A stretch of 64,000 nt of DNA from Elymus sibiricus (GCA_039707655.1 CM077672.1:197198537-197262536), one strand, 5' to 3'; positions 34,761 through 47,540 are shown, counted from the first letter of the stretch. The notes: a model not told the origin generated them from the letters alone. Numbers and translations are program-made.

Positions 34761-37700
34761 TGTGACGCCCCCGACTTAATCGTGCACTAATCATACACGC
34801 AAATGCACACGATCAAGCCTAGGGACTCACTTGAAGATATCACAACACAACTCTAGACACAAATTAAAATAATACAAGCTTTATATTACAAGCCAGGGGC
34901 CTCGAGGGCTCGAATACATAAGCTTGAGCAAACAAGCGTCAGAGGAAACAAAAGTATCTGAGTACAGACACAAAAAGTTAAACAAGCCTGCCTTAAGAAG
35001 GCGAAAACAAACAAGAACTCTGATCGAAAGAGGCGAGGCCTCCTGCCTGGGAGCCTCCGAACTACTCCTGGTCGACGGGGATCTTCACGTCGTAGTAGGC
35101 TCCTCCGGGGATCTCCTGCTCCTGGGCTCCGACGTCTGAATTGCAGCAATCGGGTATGGGGGAAAAGAGTAGCAAAGCAACCTTGAGTACTCATCCAAAG
35201 TACTCGCAAGACTGACATCAGAACTATGCTAGTTATGCATTGGTATCAAAGTAATGGGGCTATATCTTTGGACTAAACTGCAGAAATGCTGGAACAGAGG
35301 GGAAGAAGCCTAGCCTATCGAAGACTAGCATCTTCAAGGGTCTTGCAGGATTAGAAGAGTGTAGATTAGCATATTATAAATTAACAAGCATGTTGAAGCA
35401 AAGCCCAGAGATCCTTTCTCGACTCCCTGCAAGAAAGAAATCCCGGAGCTTACAGTTAATTAACATGTATCCAGTTCAAATAGTATTAGATCGGGATACA
35501 ACACTGAGCGTCCTGTTACCGTGGACACGGCTATTCGAATAGATAACTTCCCTGCAGGGGTGCACTACTGTTACCCAGCACGCTCGATTACATCTGGCCG
35601 GACACACTTGCTGGGTAATGCCCGGCCTCGGGTAATCAACACGAAGCAGCGTCCTACCTAAGCTCAACAGAGAGGTCCCCGCCAGTCTACATCCTAAGAG
35701 CTCAGGGGTCTTGGGCCATCGCCCTGTGCCCTCTGGGTCATTGTGTGCAGGGTGGGTCCAGGCACCACCTCTGTCCTGGATGGCGTCGGCCCGACCCGGC
35801 CACAATGCTGAACTGGACGTCTGACAAAGCTTTCAGGAGAAACGTACAACGTAGAGGGGCCCATACCCATTATCCCACGTGGTGGTAGTGCGTATAGGGC
35901 CAACGACCCACTCAGATCAATACCCAAATCCGTTATCGCATTATTAGGAGCTCGCGGCGACGAACAGTACTCCTGTCATTCCGTCTCGAGGAAGTGCAAC
36001 AAGGGCCAGGCCCATCCCTCTCTAGGGCGGTCTCTGCCTGCCCGGCTGCGCCTCGTAATTATCTCGCGGGTACACTCACAGTCAACCCGACTTCACATCT
36101 CTCGCGGGTACCCCTCGGGGTCGACCCGACTTTATCCAGTAACGTAGTAAAACCCAGGTAATCGTGTGTCCATAACATCCAGAAGGAACCCGAGGAATCA
36201 CCCTCATTGGATTTCCACTCGATGTATCCGTCAAGGTGAACCCGGAGGAATCACCCTCGAAGGCATTCACACTTGCGGGGTTGCACGACAGAAGCTTCAC
36301 CGGAGGTGGAGGAAGAGGAATCACCCTCGGTAATCCACGTCCAACTAGCTGAGCTACAAAGGCATCATCGGGAGTGAGTTAAGAGGTATCACCCTCGTCA
36401 CTCGAGGATAACTCTGTAGAGTCGAACAACTTAGGGGGGTGTGCGGTGCTGTGCTGGTCTCAGCCCGACGATCACATCGATCGGGGCACTAGTAGCTAAG
36501 CGGGGCAACTAGGACAAGGATGGGGCCACAGATGGATTTCATCCAACCTATACTAAGCATTTAGGATATCAGGTAAAGTATCAACAGAAGTTACAATAAA
36601 CAGGCTATGCATCAGAATAGGATAAAACAATAGCAGTAGCAATTTCTAATGCAAGCAGGAGGGAGAAAGAATAGGTGATATAGGCATGCGTCAAGGGGGT
36701 TTGCTTGCCTAGAAGCTCTGCTGAAAGGGGTTGGTTGTCTGACGGCTGCTCGTCGGGAGCGTGGTTGTACTCAGCTGCGTCGGCGTCGGTCTCGGCGTCT
36801 ACCGGAGAGAAGAGGGGGAAGAAACAGTAAATACAAAGCAGACAAATGCACACAGATGCTTGGCATGGCAATAGGCTGTGCTAGGGTGCCCTAACGCAGT
36901 GCTACACGTGGCAGATGAAGCGGGGAATTAAATGAAACGTTTCCCGGTTTCGGACATGTGTCAGACAGATGAACCGGAGGGGATGGTTCCATGTTTGCAG
37001 TGCTGGAGGCATTTGACAGGTAGGTGGACAGCGTATTCGGGTTCGTCATATTTTTCTGATCGTTTTTCATACATAAATTATTTTAATCCGAGTTACGGTT
37101 TAAAAGATATGATTTTTCAAAGTTTTATAGATTTTCTGGAATTATTTAAATTATTTAAATTAACATTAGCCGAAACAGTAATTAGGGTTTAATTAATTTA
37201 ATTACAGATTAATTAGATTAATTAAATAATTAGTTTATTTAAACAGGATTAATTAAGTTAATTAATTAATTAGTTAATTTAATTAATTAATTAATTAATA
37301 ACTAATTTATTTATTTATTTTAATTCTAAATCTTTAATTCTATTATTTATTTTAATTTTATTTACTTTTTCTTTTTTCTTTTTAAACCGCAGTGGGGCCC
37401 AGTGGTCAGTGGGCAGGCGGACATGTCTGCCCGTGCCCGTTCGGGCACCGGACATGTCCGGGGTTTCAATGCGCGCGCGGGCACGCAGCGGCGGCTGCGG
37501 GCGACGGCGAGCTGCGGCGAGGCAGAGGAGGCGCGGGCGAGGCCGGGCCAGGCAGCAGCAGCGGCAGGTGGCGCAGCGGCAGGGCACGGCAGCGGGAACG
37601 CGGCGGCGGCTCGGACGGCAGCAGGCGCGCGCGGGTGCGGGCGTGCGCGCGCGGCGATGCACGGGCAAGCGCGCGCGGCCAGGCGAGCAGCAGCGGGAGG

Positions 37701-38874
37701 CGAAGGGAGGCGGGCGAGCGTGACGGCTGCGTGGGCGCGGGAGCGAGGCGCTCGCGCGGCGGCGGCAGACGACGGAGGCGGCGACGACAGAGAGCAAGAG
37801 AGGAGGGGATGGGGTCCTCACCCCCGTGTAGATGAACGGGGCGGCGAGGCGCGAGGAAGCCACTCGGGGAGGAGGTCGGCGACGGCGGCGACGAGGAGAG
37901 GCGGCGACGGGTGACGACGGCGGCGGCGACGGGTGACGACGGCGGCGGCGGCGTCGCGGGGGGGAGAGGGGAGAGTGGGGAGCGGGTGGGGGTTAGGGTT
38001 ACGGGGAGGGGGCCATATAGGCCAGTGGCTGGGGAGGCGAGGTTGGGCCGGCCTGGTTGGCTTGACGGCCAGCTAGGTTGAGGCTAGACCTGGGCATGGG
38101 CAGCCTGGCCCGAAGCCCGGCGTCCGGGCCAGGCTCGGGCCTTGCTTTTCCAGCCCGAGCCCGGCCCGAAGCCCGAGAAAAGCCCGGCAAAACCTATTTT
38201 TTATATATTTTACGAAAAATAGGTATAATATAGTATTATATAGCCCCGAAATTAGGTATTTTATTAGTTTTAATAGCTAAAATAGCTGTTTTGCCGGGCT
38301 GCGGGCCGGGCCGGGCCGGGCCCGGGCCTGGGATTTTGTAGCCGGCCTTTTTGAAACCCGGCCCGAACCCGGCCCGGCCCGGAGAATGCCCAGGTCTAGC
38401 TGAGGCCCAAGGGGGGCTTTTCTTTTTCTTTTCACTGTTTATCTTTTGTTTATTTTCTTTTACTGTTTTATTTTGGTTTCCAAATTATTTTAGTTTTATA
38501 ATATATATAATTAGCACCTAAATTAGTAATATTAATTATACCACTGCCACGATAACTTTGGCACCCAAATAATTTAGTTTAATATTTTATAATTTATAGA
38601 AGGCATTTAATTAATTGTTTTAGCTACTGTTTTAATTATTTTTGGACATTTAAATACTTTATAAAGACGTGGTTTCTACATGACAAATATCCAGGGATTA
38701 TTTGCCACACTTTGAACATTTTAGTTTGCATGTTTGAATAACTTTTAATTTTGACTTTATTTTAAAATTTAAATTTGAAGTTGGATTATTCACTAATTGT
38801 TCTTATAGGGCTTAATGATGACGACTTGGCATTTTAATAGCTTAATGACAGGGTTAGGATCTGGGGATGTTACA
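34761..38874 (-). mobile_element. Solo LTR of the 4.2 kb gypsy family, reverse, nested
   Basis: This 4114-bp solo LTR has a perfect target duplication GAGGC (34756-34760 and 38875-38879). The 3' LTR of the host element keeps the empty site GAGGC at 47603-47607. It contains an extreme compositional switch: AATTAATT-rich sequence (37140-37380), then a GC-rich tract (37400-37970), then a small MITE at 38085-38398. The 147-182 aa ORFs of the GC tract overlap on both strands and are compositional. Confidence 0.93.
38085..38398. mobile_element. hAT-type MITE with GCCCGG-rich arms
   Basis: This 314-bp element has 13-bp terminal inverted repeats TAGACCTGGGCAT and its complement. It is flanked by an 8-bp target duplication GTTGAGGC (38077-38084) and GCTGAGGC (38399-38406), with one mismatch. 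The 8-bp duplication and TAG start fit the hAT superfamily. Both arms are filled with GCCCGG/CCGGGC words around an AT-rich centre, so the element can fold on itself. It is absent from the other three copies of the host LTR and has no coding capacity. Confidence 0.85.
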
Positions 38875-39974
38875 GAGGCGGAACCTGGGCAGGAGCTATT
38901 TTGCTCTCCGGCGGAGCGATTCCGCCGGGGATACTTCCCTCCGGGAGGGGGAAATCGATGCCATCGACATCACCAACGATCCTCTCATCGTGGGAGGACC
39001 AATCTTCATCAACATCTTCACCAGCACCATCTCATCTCAAACCCTAGTTCATCTCTTGTATTCAATCTTTGTCTCAAAACCACAGATTGGTACCTGTGGG
39101 TTGCTAGTAGTGTTGATTACATCTTGTAGTTGATGCTAGTTGGTTTATTTGGTGAAAGATTATATGTCCGGATCCTTAATGATATTCAATACCCCTCTGA
39201 TCTTGAACATGAACATGATTTGTGAGTAGTTACTTTTGTTCTTGAGGACATGGGAGAAGTCTTGTCATAAGTAATCATGTGAATTTGGTATTCGTTCGAT
39301 AGTTTGATGATATGTATGTTGTTGCTTCCTTTAGTGTTGTTGTGTGAACGTTGACTACATGACACTTCACCATATTTGGGCCTAAGGGAAGGCATTGTGG
39401 AGTAGTAATTAGATGATGGGTTGCTAGAGTGACATAAGCTTAAACCCTAGTGTATGCGCTATTCCGTAAGGGGCTGATTTGGATCCATATGTTTCATGTT
39501 ATGGTTAGATTTATCTTAACTCTTCTTTCATAGTTGCGGATGCTTGCAAGAGGGGGTAATCATAAGGTGGAGGCTTGTTCAAGTAAGAACAGCACCCAAG
39601 CACCGGTCCACCCACATATCAAATTATTAAAGTAGCGAACGCGAATCAAACAAACATGATGAAAATGACTAGATGAAATTCCCATGTGTCCTCGAGAACT
39701 CTTTTCTTATTATACGAGTTCGTTCCGACTTGCCCTTTGCTATAAAAAGGATTGGGCCACCTTGCTGCACTTTTTTTACCGTTACTACTTGTTACTTGTT
39801 ACGAATTACATTGCTATCAAACTATCTGTTACGTACAATTTCAGTGCTTGTAGAGAATACCTTGCTGAAAACCGCTTGTCATTTCCTTCTGGCCCTCGTT
39901 TGGTTCTACACTCTTACTTATCGAAAGGACTACAATTGATCCCCTATACTTGTGGGTCATCAAGACTCATTTTT

Positions 39975-39991
39975 TGCGCCATTTCCAGGGA
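39975..39991 (+). promoter_or_regulatory. Decayed tRNA-Asp-type primer-binding site
   Basis: TGCGCCATTTCCAGGGA lies 12 bp after the 5' LTR end. Compared with the intact reverse site at 31311-31328, it has one deletion and a few transitions. Confidence 0.7.
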
Positions 39992-40068
39992 GTGAAGCGC
40001 CTTTGGTGAGTGGAATTTGGTAAGGAAACATTTATAATACGTGCTGAAATTTACTGTCACTTGTCACT

Positions 40069-41072
40069 ATGGAAAGTAATCCTTTGAGGGGCTTGTTCGG
40101 GGTATCTTCACCTCGACCGGAAGCATTGAGAGTTGCTCCTCAACCTACTGAACCTACTGAAAATATTTATTATGAAATTCCTTCGGGTATGATAGAGAAA
40201 CTGCTAGCTAATCCTTATGCAGGAGATGGAACGGTGCATCCTGATGTGCACTTGATATATGTGGATGAAATTTGTGGATTGTTTAAGCTTGCAGTTTATC
40301 CGGAGATGGACTTAAGAAGAAAGTATTCCCTTTATATTTGGAGGGAAAGGCATAGACATGGTATAGGCTATGTGATGATACTGAAACATGGGATTGGAAC
40401 CGGTTGAAGCTGGAATTTCACCAGAAATTTTATCCTATGCATTTGGTTCATCGTGATCGGAATTATATATATAATTTTTGGCCTCGTGAAGGAGAAAGTA
40501 TCGCTCAAGCTTGGGGGAGGCTTAAGTATATGTTGCACACATGCCCCAATCATGAGCTCTCAAGAGAAATAATTATTCAAAACTTTTATGCTCGGCTTTC
40601 TCATAATGATCAATCTATGCTCGATACTTCTTCTGCTGGTTCCGTTATGAAGAGAACTATTGAATTCAGATGGGATCTTTTGGAAAGAATTAAACATAAC
40701 TCTGAAGATTGAGAAATCGACAAAGGTAAAGTGTCAGGTATAAATCTTGAGTTTGATTGTGTTAAATCTTTTATGGAAACTGATGCTTTTCATAAGTTTA
40801 GTACTAAATATGGACTTGACTCTGAGATAGTAGCTACCTTTTGTGAATCTTTTGCTGCTCATGTTGATCTCCCTAAGAAGAAATTGTTTAAATATCGTCC
40901 ACCTATTGAATTAAATGAAGAACCTGCTAGTGTTAAAGAAGAAACAATTATTTACAATGTTGATCCAGTTGTGCCTACTACTTATATTGAGAAACCTCCT
41001 TTCCCTGTTAGAATTAAGGAACATGCTAAAGTTTCAACCGTGGTTAACAAAAGTAATATAAGAACACCTTGA
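40069..41072 (+). pseudogene. gag: Athila-type gypsy gag, broken
   Basis: This is the capsid protein of the 34381-51573 element. It starts at ATG 40069 (MESNPLRGLFG). The first part runs in one frame to about 40316, then a 1-nt indel moves it to the frame of 40404-40712. There the gag core is obvious (LEFHQKFYPMHLVHRDRNYI, WPREGESIAQAWGRLKYMLH, FYARLSHNDQSMLD). A TAG occurs near 40350, TGA at 40710 (expected Trp) and TGA at 41070; the frame itself continues. The C-terminal part 40731-41072 is an Asp/Glu/Lys-rich spacer before the protease. No zinc knuckle is seen, which I regard as usual for this Triticeae group. Confidence 0.8.
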
Positions 41073-41675
41073 CCTTCTGAACAAATTAAAGTTGAACCTA
41101 ATATTGCAATGGTTAAAGATCTTTTGGTTGATGATATTGATGGGCATGTTATATACTTTTGTGATGAGGCTGCTAGAATTGCTAAACCTGTTAGAAATGA
41201 ACGAGATATGTTAGACAAGAACAAGCCCGTAGTTGGCATGCCTGTTGTTTCTGTTAAGATTGGAGATCATTGCTATCATGGTTTGTATGATATGGGTGCT
41301 AGTGTTAGTGCTATTCCATTTTCTTTATATCAAGAAGTAATGCATGATATTGCACCTGTTGAGATTGAAGATATTGATGTTACTATTAAGCTTGTAAACA
41401 TAGATACTATTACACCACTTGGGATTGTTAGAGATGTTGAAGTCTTGTGTGGTAAAATAAAATACCCTACTGATTTCTTAGTACTTGGTTCACAACAAGA
41501 TAATTTTTGTCCCATTATATTTGGTAGACCCTTCTTGAATACTGTTAATCCTGAAATTGATTGTGTTAAAGAGAAAGTTAGGGTTAATTTGGTGATATAT
41601 CGCATGAATTTAATTTATCTAAGTTTCGTAGACAACCTCATGATAAAGAACTACCCAATAGAGATGAAATTATAG
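41073..41675 (+). pseudogene. Athila-type aspartic protease
   Basis: In the same frame as gag, the retropepsin shows its active site DMGAS at 41289-41303 within YDMGASVSAIPFSLYQEV, and the downstream FVLG-like strand (FLVLGSQQDNFCPIIFGRPF). The active-site Asp is present; the second position is Met where family members often have Leu or Thr. The frame breaks at about 41600-41680 by an indel before RT. Confidence 0.82.
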
Positions 41676-41692
41676 GTCTTGTATCTATTGCT

Positions 41693-44210
41693 GTGCCTCC
41701 TACTGATCCTTTAGAACAATATTGGCTAGACCATGAAAATGATATGCATATGAATGAAACAAATGAAATAGATGAGTTGTTCTTTAAGCAAGCACATATC
41801 CTTAAACATAATTTGCCTGTTGAAACCTTGGGAGATCCTCTTCCACCGAAGAGTGATCCTGTGTTTGAATTAAAGCAATTACCCGATACGCTTAAGTATG
41901 CTTATCTTGATGAAAAGAAGATATATCATGTTATTATTAGTGCTAACCTTTCAGAGCATGAAGAAAAGAGATTACTTAAAACTCTGAAGAAGCACCGTGC
42001 CGCTATTGGATATACTCTCGATGATCTTAAGGGCATTAGTCCCACTTTATGTCAGCATAAAATTCATATGGAGCCAGACGCTAAACCCGTTGTTGATCAT
42101 CAAAGAAGGCTGAATCCTAAAATGAAGGATGTGGTAAGAACTAGAATATTAAAGCTTCTTGAGGTAGGTATAATTTATCCCATAGCTGATAGTAGATGTG
42201 TAAGCCCTGTTCATTGTGTTCCTAAGAAAGGAGGTATTACCGTTGTTCCTAATGATAAAAATGAACTTATTCCACAAAGAATTGTAACCGGTTATAGGAT
42301 GGTAATTGATTTCAGGAAATTAAATAAAGCTACTAGGAAAGATCATTACCCCTTGCCTTTTATTGATCAAATGTTAGAAAGATTATCTAAGCATACACAC
42401 TTTTGCTTCCTAGATGGTTATTTTGGTTTCTCTCAAATACCTGTATCACCAGAAGATCAAGAGAAAACCACATTTACTTGTCCTTTTGGAACTTATGCTT
42501 ATCGTCGTATACCTTTTGGTTTATGTAATGCACCTGCTACCTTTCAAAGATGTATGACTGCTATATTCTCTGAATTTTGTGAAAAGATTGTTGAGGTTTT
42601 CATGGATGATTTTTCCGTTTATGGAACTTCTTTTGATGATTGCTTAAGCAACCTTGATCAAGTTTTGTAGAGATATGAAGAAACTAATCTTGTCTTGAAT
42701 TGGGAGAAGTGCCACTTTATGGTGAATAAAGGTATAGTCCTTGGGCATAAAATTTCTGAAAGAGGTATTGAAGTTGATAAAGCTAAAGTTGATGCAATTG
42801 AGAAAATGCAATGTCCTAAAGATATCAAAGGTATAAGAAGTTTCCTTGGTCATGCTGGTTTCTATAGAAGGTTTATAAAAGACTTCTTTAAAATTTCTAG
42901 GCCTCTTACTAATCACTTGCAAAAAGATGTTCCATTTGTTTTTGATGATGATTGTGTAGAAGCCTTTGAAATACTTAAAAAAGCCTTAATTTCTGCACCT
43001 ATTGTTCAACCACCTGATTGGAACCTACCCTTTGAAATTATGTGTGATGCTAGTGATTATGTGGTTGGTGCTGTTCTAGGACAAAGAGTTGATAAGAAAT
43101 TAAATGTTATTCATTATGCTAGTAAAACTCTAGACAATGCTCAAAGAAATTATGCTAGTACTGAGAAAGAATTTTTAGCAGTTGTGTTTGCATGTGATAA
43201 ATTCAGATCTTACATTGTGGATTACAAAGTTACTATTCATACTGATCATGCTGCTATTAAATATCTTATGGAAAAGAAAGATGCCAAACCTAGACTTATT
43301 AGGTGGGTTCTGTTGCTACAAGAATTTGATTTGCATATTATTGATAGAAAGGGAGCTGAGAATCTCGTAGCAGATAATTTGTCTAGAATGGAAAATGTTC
43401 TTGATGACCCACGTCCTATTAATGATGATTTCCCTGATGAACAATTAGCTGCAATAAATGTTTCTCGAAACACTCCTTGGTATGCAGACTATGCTAATTA
43501 CAATGTTGCTAAATATATACCACCTAGTTTCACATACCAACAAAAGAAAAAGTTCTTCTTTTATTTAAGGCATTACTTTTGGGATGACCCACATTTATAT
43601 AAGGAAGGAGTAGATGGTATTATTAGACGTTGTGTACCTGAGCATGAACAGGAACAAATCCTACGGAAGTGTCACTCCGAGGTATACAGAGGGCACCATG
43701 CGGGAGACAGAACTGCACATAAGGTATTACAATCTGGTTTTTATTGGCCTACTATCTTCAAAGATGCATGTAAGTTTGTCCTTTCTTGTGATGAATGTCA
43801 AAGAATTGGTAATGTTGGTAGACGTCAGGAAATGCCTATGAATTATTCACTTGTTATTGAACCATTTGATGTTTGGGGTTTTGATTATATGGGACCTTTT
43901 CCTAAATCCAACGGGTATACACATATTTTAGTTGTTGTTGATCACGTTACTAAGTGGGTAGAAGCTATTCCAACTAGTAGTGCTGATCATAACACTTCTA
44001 TTAAAATGCTTAAAGAAGTTATATTTCTGAGGTTTGGAGTCCCTAGATACCTGATGACTGATGGTGGCTCACATTTTATTCATGGTGCTTTTCGTAAATT
44101 GCTTGCTAAATATGATGTTAATCATAGAATTGCATCTCCTTATCATCCTCAGTCTAGTGGTCAAGTTGAATTTAGTAATAGAGAAATAAAATTAATTTGC
44201 AAAAGACCGT
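41693..44210 (+). pseudogene. Athila-type RT, RNase H and integrase core
   Basis: One long frame with a single TAG at 42668-42670 (expected Gln). RT motifs: YRMVIDFRKLNKATRKDHYP, FGLCNAPATFQRCM, and catalytic FMDDF with MDD at 42602-42610. RNase [37 protein letters not shown]. Integrase zinc finger: [17 protein letters not shown] to [11 protein letters not shown] core: first Asp in GFDYMGPF, second in MTDGGSHF, Glu in [13 protein letters not shown]. All catalytic residues are present. A 1-nt deletion in a T run near 44195 shifts the frame. Domain order RT-RNase H-integrase defines Ty3/gypsy. Confidence 0.93.
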
Positions 44211-44691
44211 TAATAGATCCAGGAAAAATTGGTCTAAGAAACTTGATGATGCATTATGGGCCTACAGAACTGCTTATAAGAATCCTATGGGTATGTCTCC
44301 ATATAAAATGGTTTATGGAAAAGCATGTCATTTACCTCTTGAGTTAGAACATAAGGCATATTGGGCAATAAAAGAACTTAACTATGATTTCAAACTTGCC
44401 GGTGAAAAGAGGTTATTTGATATTAGCTCTCTAGATGAATGGAGAACCCAAGCCTATGAAAATGCCAAGTTATTTAAAGAAAATGTCAAAAGATGGCATG
44501 ATAAAAGAATCCAAAAACGGGAATTTAAAGTGGGTGAGCAAGTTCTATTGTACAACTCTCGTTTCAAAATTTTTGCAGGAAAACTTCTCTCTAAATGGGA
44601 AGGACCATATATCATCGAAGAAGTTTACCGCTCCAGAGCTATCAAAATCAACAACTCCGAAGGCACCAACTCAAGAGTGGTGAATGGATAA
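44197..44691 (+). pseudogene. Athila-type integrase C-terminal part
   Basis: The integrase continues in a new frame after the 1-nt deletion ([20 protein letters not shown], then [51 protein letters not shown]). These blocks are the usual C-terminal DNA-binding end of gypsy integrases. The stop at 44689 is followed by a readable tail for a few codons, so this stop may also be a mutation. Confidence 0.87.
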
Positions 44692-45124
44692 AGAATTAAG
44701 CATTATATCTCAGGTACCCCCATTAATGTTGAAACTAATATTATTCAGACAATGACACCGGAGGAACACATCAAAGAGTCCTTCCGGAACGCTCCAGAAC
44801 CCTGAAAAGGGGTAGGTATGTGATACGGTAAGAAAACCGACTTCAAAAATTCCATAAAAATTATTTCTATCCGTTTTAGAATATTAGAAAAATTACAAAA
44901 ATAAGAAACAGCCGAGGGGACCCACGAGTCGCCCACAAGGCAACAGGGCATGCCGTGATGCCTTGTGGGCCCCTCGTGTGCCCTCCCGACTCTGTTTTCC
45001 TCTCGTGTTCTTGTTTTGCAAGATAAAAATTATTTATATATACTCACGGGTGTTTTGACCACCGCATCGCAAGTTTCCCCTCTGTTCTTGTTTCGGGCTA
45101 TTTTTCAGACAGATCTAGATCACC
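44692..45124 (+). other. Non-coding spacer between pol and extra ORF
   Basis: About 430 bp downstream of pol without a recognisable product. It includes a GC-rich patch (44910-45000) with two nearly complementary ACCCACGAG/GCCCACAAGG blocks that could pair. It may carry a leader for the downstream ORF. Confidence 0.5.
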
Positions 45125-45757
45125 ATGGCGTCTCCAAGCTCGTCCAAGGACAAGTTCTACGAGAAGGTCATCAACCCGTACCTATCGGAGGTGATGAAGC
45201 ACCCTCAAGCCATCGAGATGCGTGAGGGGGTGCTCCACATCCGGGACGTTCAAGGACCTAAGCAGACCGGGAGCGAGAAGGCCAGATTGGAAGCGGTGGA
45301 ACAGGAGATATTCAAGTGCCAAGGGATGGTGGAGCGCAGACTTAGTGCTAACCACTCCATGATCACGGAGTTCATCCGTGAGCACAAGGTGGATGGCAAG
45401 AATATTGGGGACATCATCTTCAAGCTCAATGACTGGATTGATTATCTTCAAGCCCAAATCTATGATCTACAAAATCAAAATTTTGAGTATGAGGCCAAGT
45501 TCAAAGGTATGAGTTTAGCTGCAAATTTCAGGACTCCAGAAACACGTTCGTCCTTTCATGATAGAGAACCTATGCCTTGGAAGACGGAGGATAAGCCTAT
45601 CTCTTCATCACCACCATCACCGAAGAGGAGACTTGAGTACATGGGTATGGGCACCACCCTTGGATTGTGCCAAGCTTGGGGGAGGTGCCCCGGTATCGTA
45701 TCACCATCACTTTTATCATCATTATCTATCTTAGTTCTATCCTTAGTTATTTCATGA
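45125..45757 (+). CDS. Extra ORF downstream of pol in Athila-type element
   Basis: An intact 210-codon ORF opens at ATG 45125 (MASPSSSKDKFYEKVINPYL) in sense orientation, where Athila-type elements may carry an envelope-like gene. The first 110 residues are charged and helical-looking (MKHPQAIEMREGVLHIRDVQ, then EKARLEAVEQEIFKCQGMVE), followed by a Gln/Leu-rich, probably coiled-coil stretch (DWIDYLQAQIYDLQNQNFEY). The last 20 residues are hydrophobic (VSPSLLSSLSILVLSLVIS) and could be a tail anchor, but they may also be translated non-coding sequence past a lost stop. No signal peptide is seen. I recall similar ORFs in other Triticeae gypsy elements; the function is unknown. It is the only undamaged long frame in this element. 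Confidence 0.6.
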   Translation: MASPSSSKDKFYEKVINPYLSEVMKHPQAIEMREGVLHIRDVQGPKQTGSEKARLEAVEQEIFKCQGMVERRLSANHSMITEFIREHKVDGKNIGDIIFKLNDWIDYLQAQIYDLQNQNFEYEAKFKGMSLAANFRTPETRSSFHDREPMPWKTEDKPISSSPPSPKRRLEYMGMGTTLGLCQAWGRCPGIVSPSLLSSLSILVLSLVIS

Positions 45758-47192
45758 TTTAGAAAAATAAAGTTTTAGTATGATCTAGTTTCGAGTGCTT
45801 GCTTCGTGGTCTATCTATCTATGTAATCGTGTGTGAAAGTTATATAATAAAGAGTAGTTTGAGTTGAGTGTTTTGCTTTTGTTGATCCAATCTTGGAAAT
45901 AAAATAAAGAGAATAAAAAGTAAGATCATGTGCTAATCCTATGGGGAGTGATGACTTCACATAAAAGAAGTATAATTGATAAAACTTGTTGGAAGTTGAC
46001 AAACATAGCATTGGTCATTGTTGCAATTCATGAAAAAGTAATAAAGGAAGAGAGGTCTCACATATAAATATACTATCTTGGACATCTTTTATGATTGTGA
46101 GCCCCCATTAAATATTCTATGTCAAATAGTCGACGTTGGACAAGGAAGACAACGTAATGAGTTATGTTTGCTTATATTCACATAGAAGTTATATTGTTTT
46201 GGATCCTCTAACATGTGGTGCTTGCCCCCTATCTTTTGCTAGCCAAAATTCCGTACTAAGTAGAGATACTACTTGTGCATCCAAAAACCCTTAAACCCAG
46301 ATTCATGTCATGAGAGTCCACTATATCTACCTATGGATTGAGTAAGATCCTTCAAGTAAGTTGTCATTGGTGCAAAAGCAATAAAAATTGCTCCTAAATA
46401 TGTATGAACTTTTATTGTAAGGGAAAATAAGCTTTGTACGATCTTGTGATGGTGGAGAAATAAAAGCGATAGACTGCATAATAAAGGTCGCTGTCACAAG
46501 GGGCAATATAAAGTGACGTTCCTTTGCATTAAGAGTTTGCACATCTCAAAACAAAAAGCGCATGACAACCTCTGCTTCCCTCTACGAAGGGCCTGTCTTT
46601 TACTTTATGTATTTACTTTTATGCAAGATTCAATAGTGTTCTCCTCTATTCCATTTTTATTTTCTCTCTTGGCAAGCATCATGTGGTGGGGATAGATCCG
46701 GGCATATATATCCAGTTGGATGTACGTGACCATGAGTTATTATTGTTGACATTACCCTTGAGGTAAATACGTTGGGAGGCAAAATTATAAGCCCCTATCT
46801 TTCTATGTGTCTGGCTGAAACTTTTGCTCCATAAGTATGCCGTGAGTGTCAGCAATCATAGAAGACTAAATGATAGTTGAGTATGTGAACTTGCTAAACA
46901 AAGCTCTTAAATAGATTGTTTCTGATAATATGATGAATTGCAATTACTTCAGTGACTGAGATCATAGTTTGTTACTTTTCAATACGGTTTATGGTTCATA
47001 CTTTAACTTGTGAATGAATTGTCAGTTTTTCATGAGAAGTTTTATGATGATGTATTGCTGTTATAATAAAGATCATGATGCCTTCATGTCCGTATTTTAT
47101 TTTTTATCGACACCTTTCTCTCTAAACATGTGGTCATGATTATCGATTTCGGTTTTTGCTTGAGGACAAGCGAGATCTAAGCTTGGGGGAGT
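45758..47192 (+). other. 3' untranslated region of Athila-type element with polypurine tract
   Basis: AT-rich non-coding sequence ending in a polypurine tract GCTTGGGGGAGT (47181-47192) directly before the 3' LTR. In reverse complement, much of 46000-47100 resembles the non-coding region 23440-24420 of the reverse gypsy element, so the two families share 3' regions. I see no coding sequence. Confidence 0.75.
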
Positions 47193-47540
47193 TGATACGT
47201 CCAATTTGCATCATGATTTCCTACTGTTATTTATAATGTATTTGATCATTATTTCACTTTATGATGCAATTCTTATGCCTTTTCTCTCTTAATTTGCAAG
47301 ATTTATATGAAGAGGGAGAATACCAACAGCTGGAATTCTGGACCTGAAATAGCTACAGTAGAGATACCTGTCCTACAGAGCTCCAATTGACTTGAAATTT
47401 CATGGAGATTGTTTATTCAATATATAAAAAATACTGCAGGGGACCCACCAGTTGTCCACAAGGCAACAGGGCGCGGCCCCCCTAGGCGCGCGATGATGCC
47501 TTGTGGGGCCCCTGGCTGGCCTCTGGCCCCCTCCTTCTTC

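Larger units (their letters stand above)
34381..39962 (+). mobile_element. 5' LTR of Athila-type gypsy element, interrupted
   Basis: The LTR begins TGATACATCC at 34381 and ends GGGTCATCA at 39962. A 4.1 kb solo LTR occupies 34761-38874. The remaining LTR is about 1463 bp, some 36 bp shorter than the 3' LTR because of a deletion near 34512. The left target duplication ATCAT (34376-34380) matches 51574-51578 perfectly. A TATA box is at 34693-34700. Confidence 0.92.

Noticed and set aside
37315..37914. ORFs of 147-182 codons in the solo LTR at 34761-38874
   Set aside because: Arg/Ala/Gly-rich translations of a GC-rich tract on both strands; the other copies lack them.
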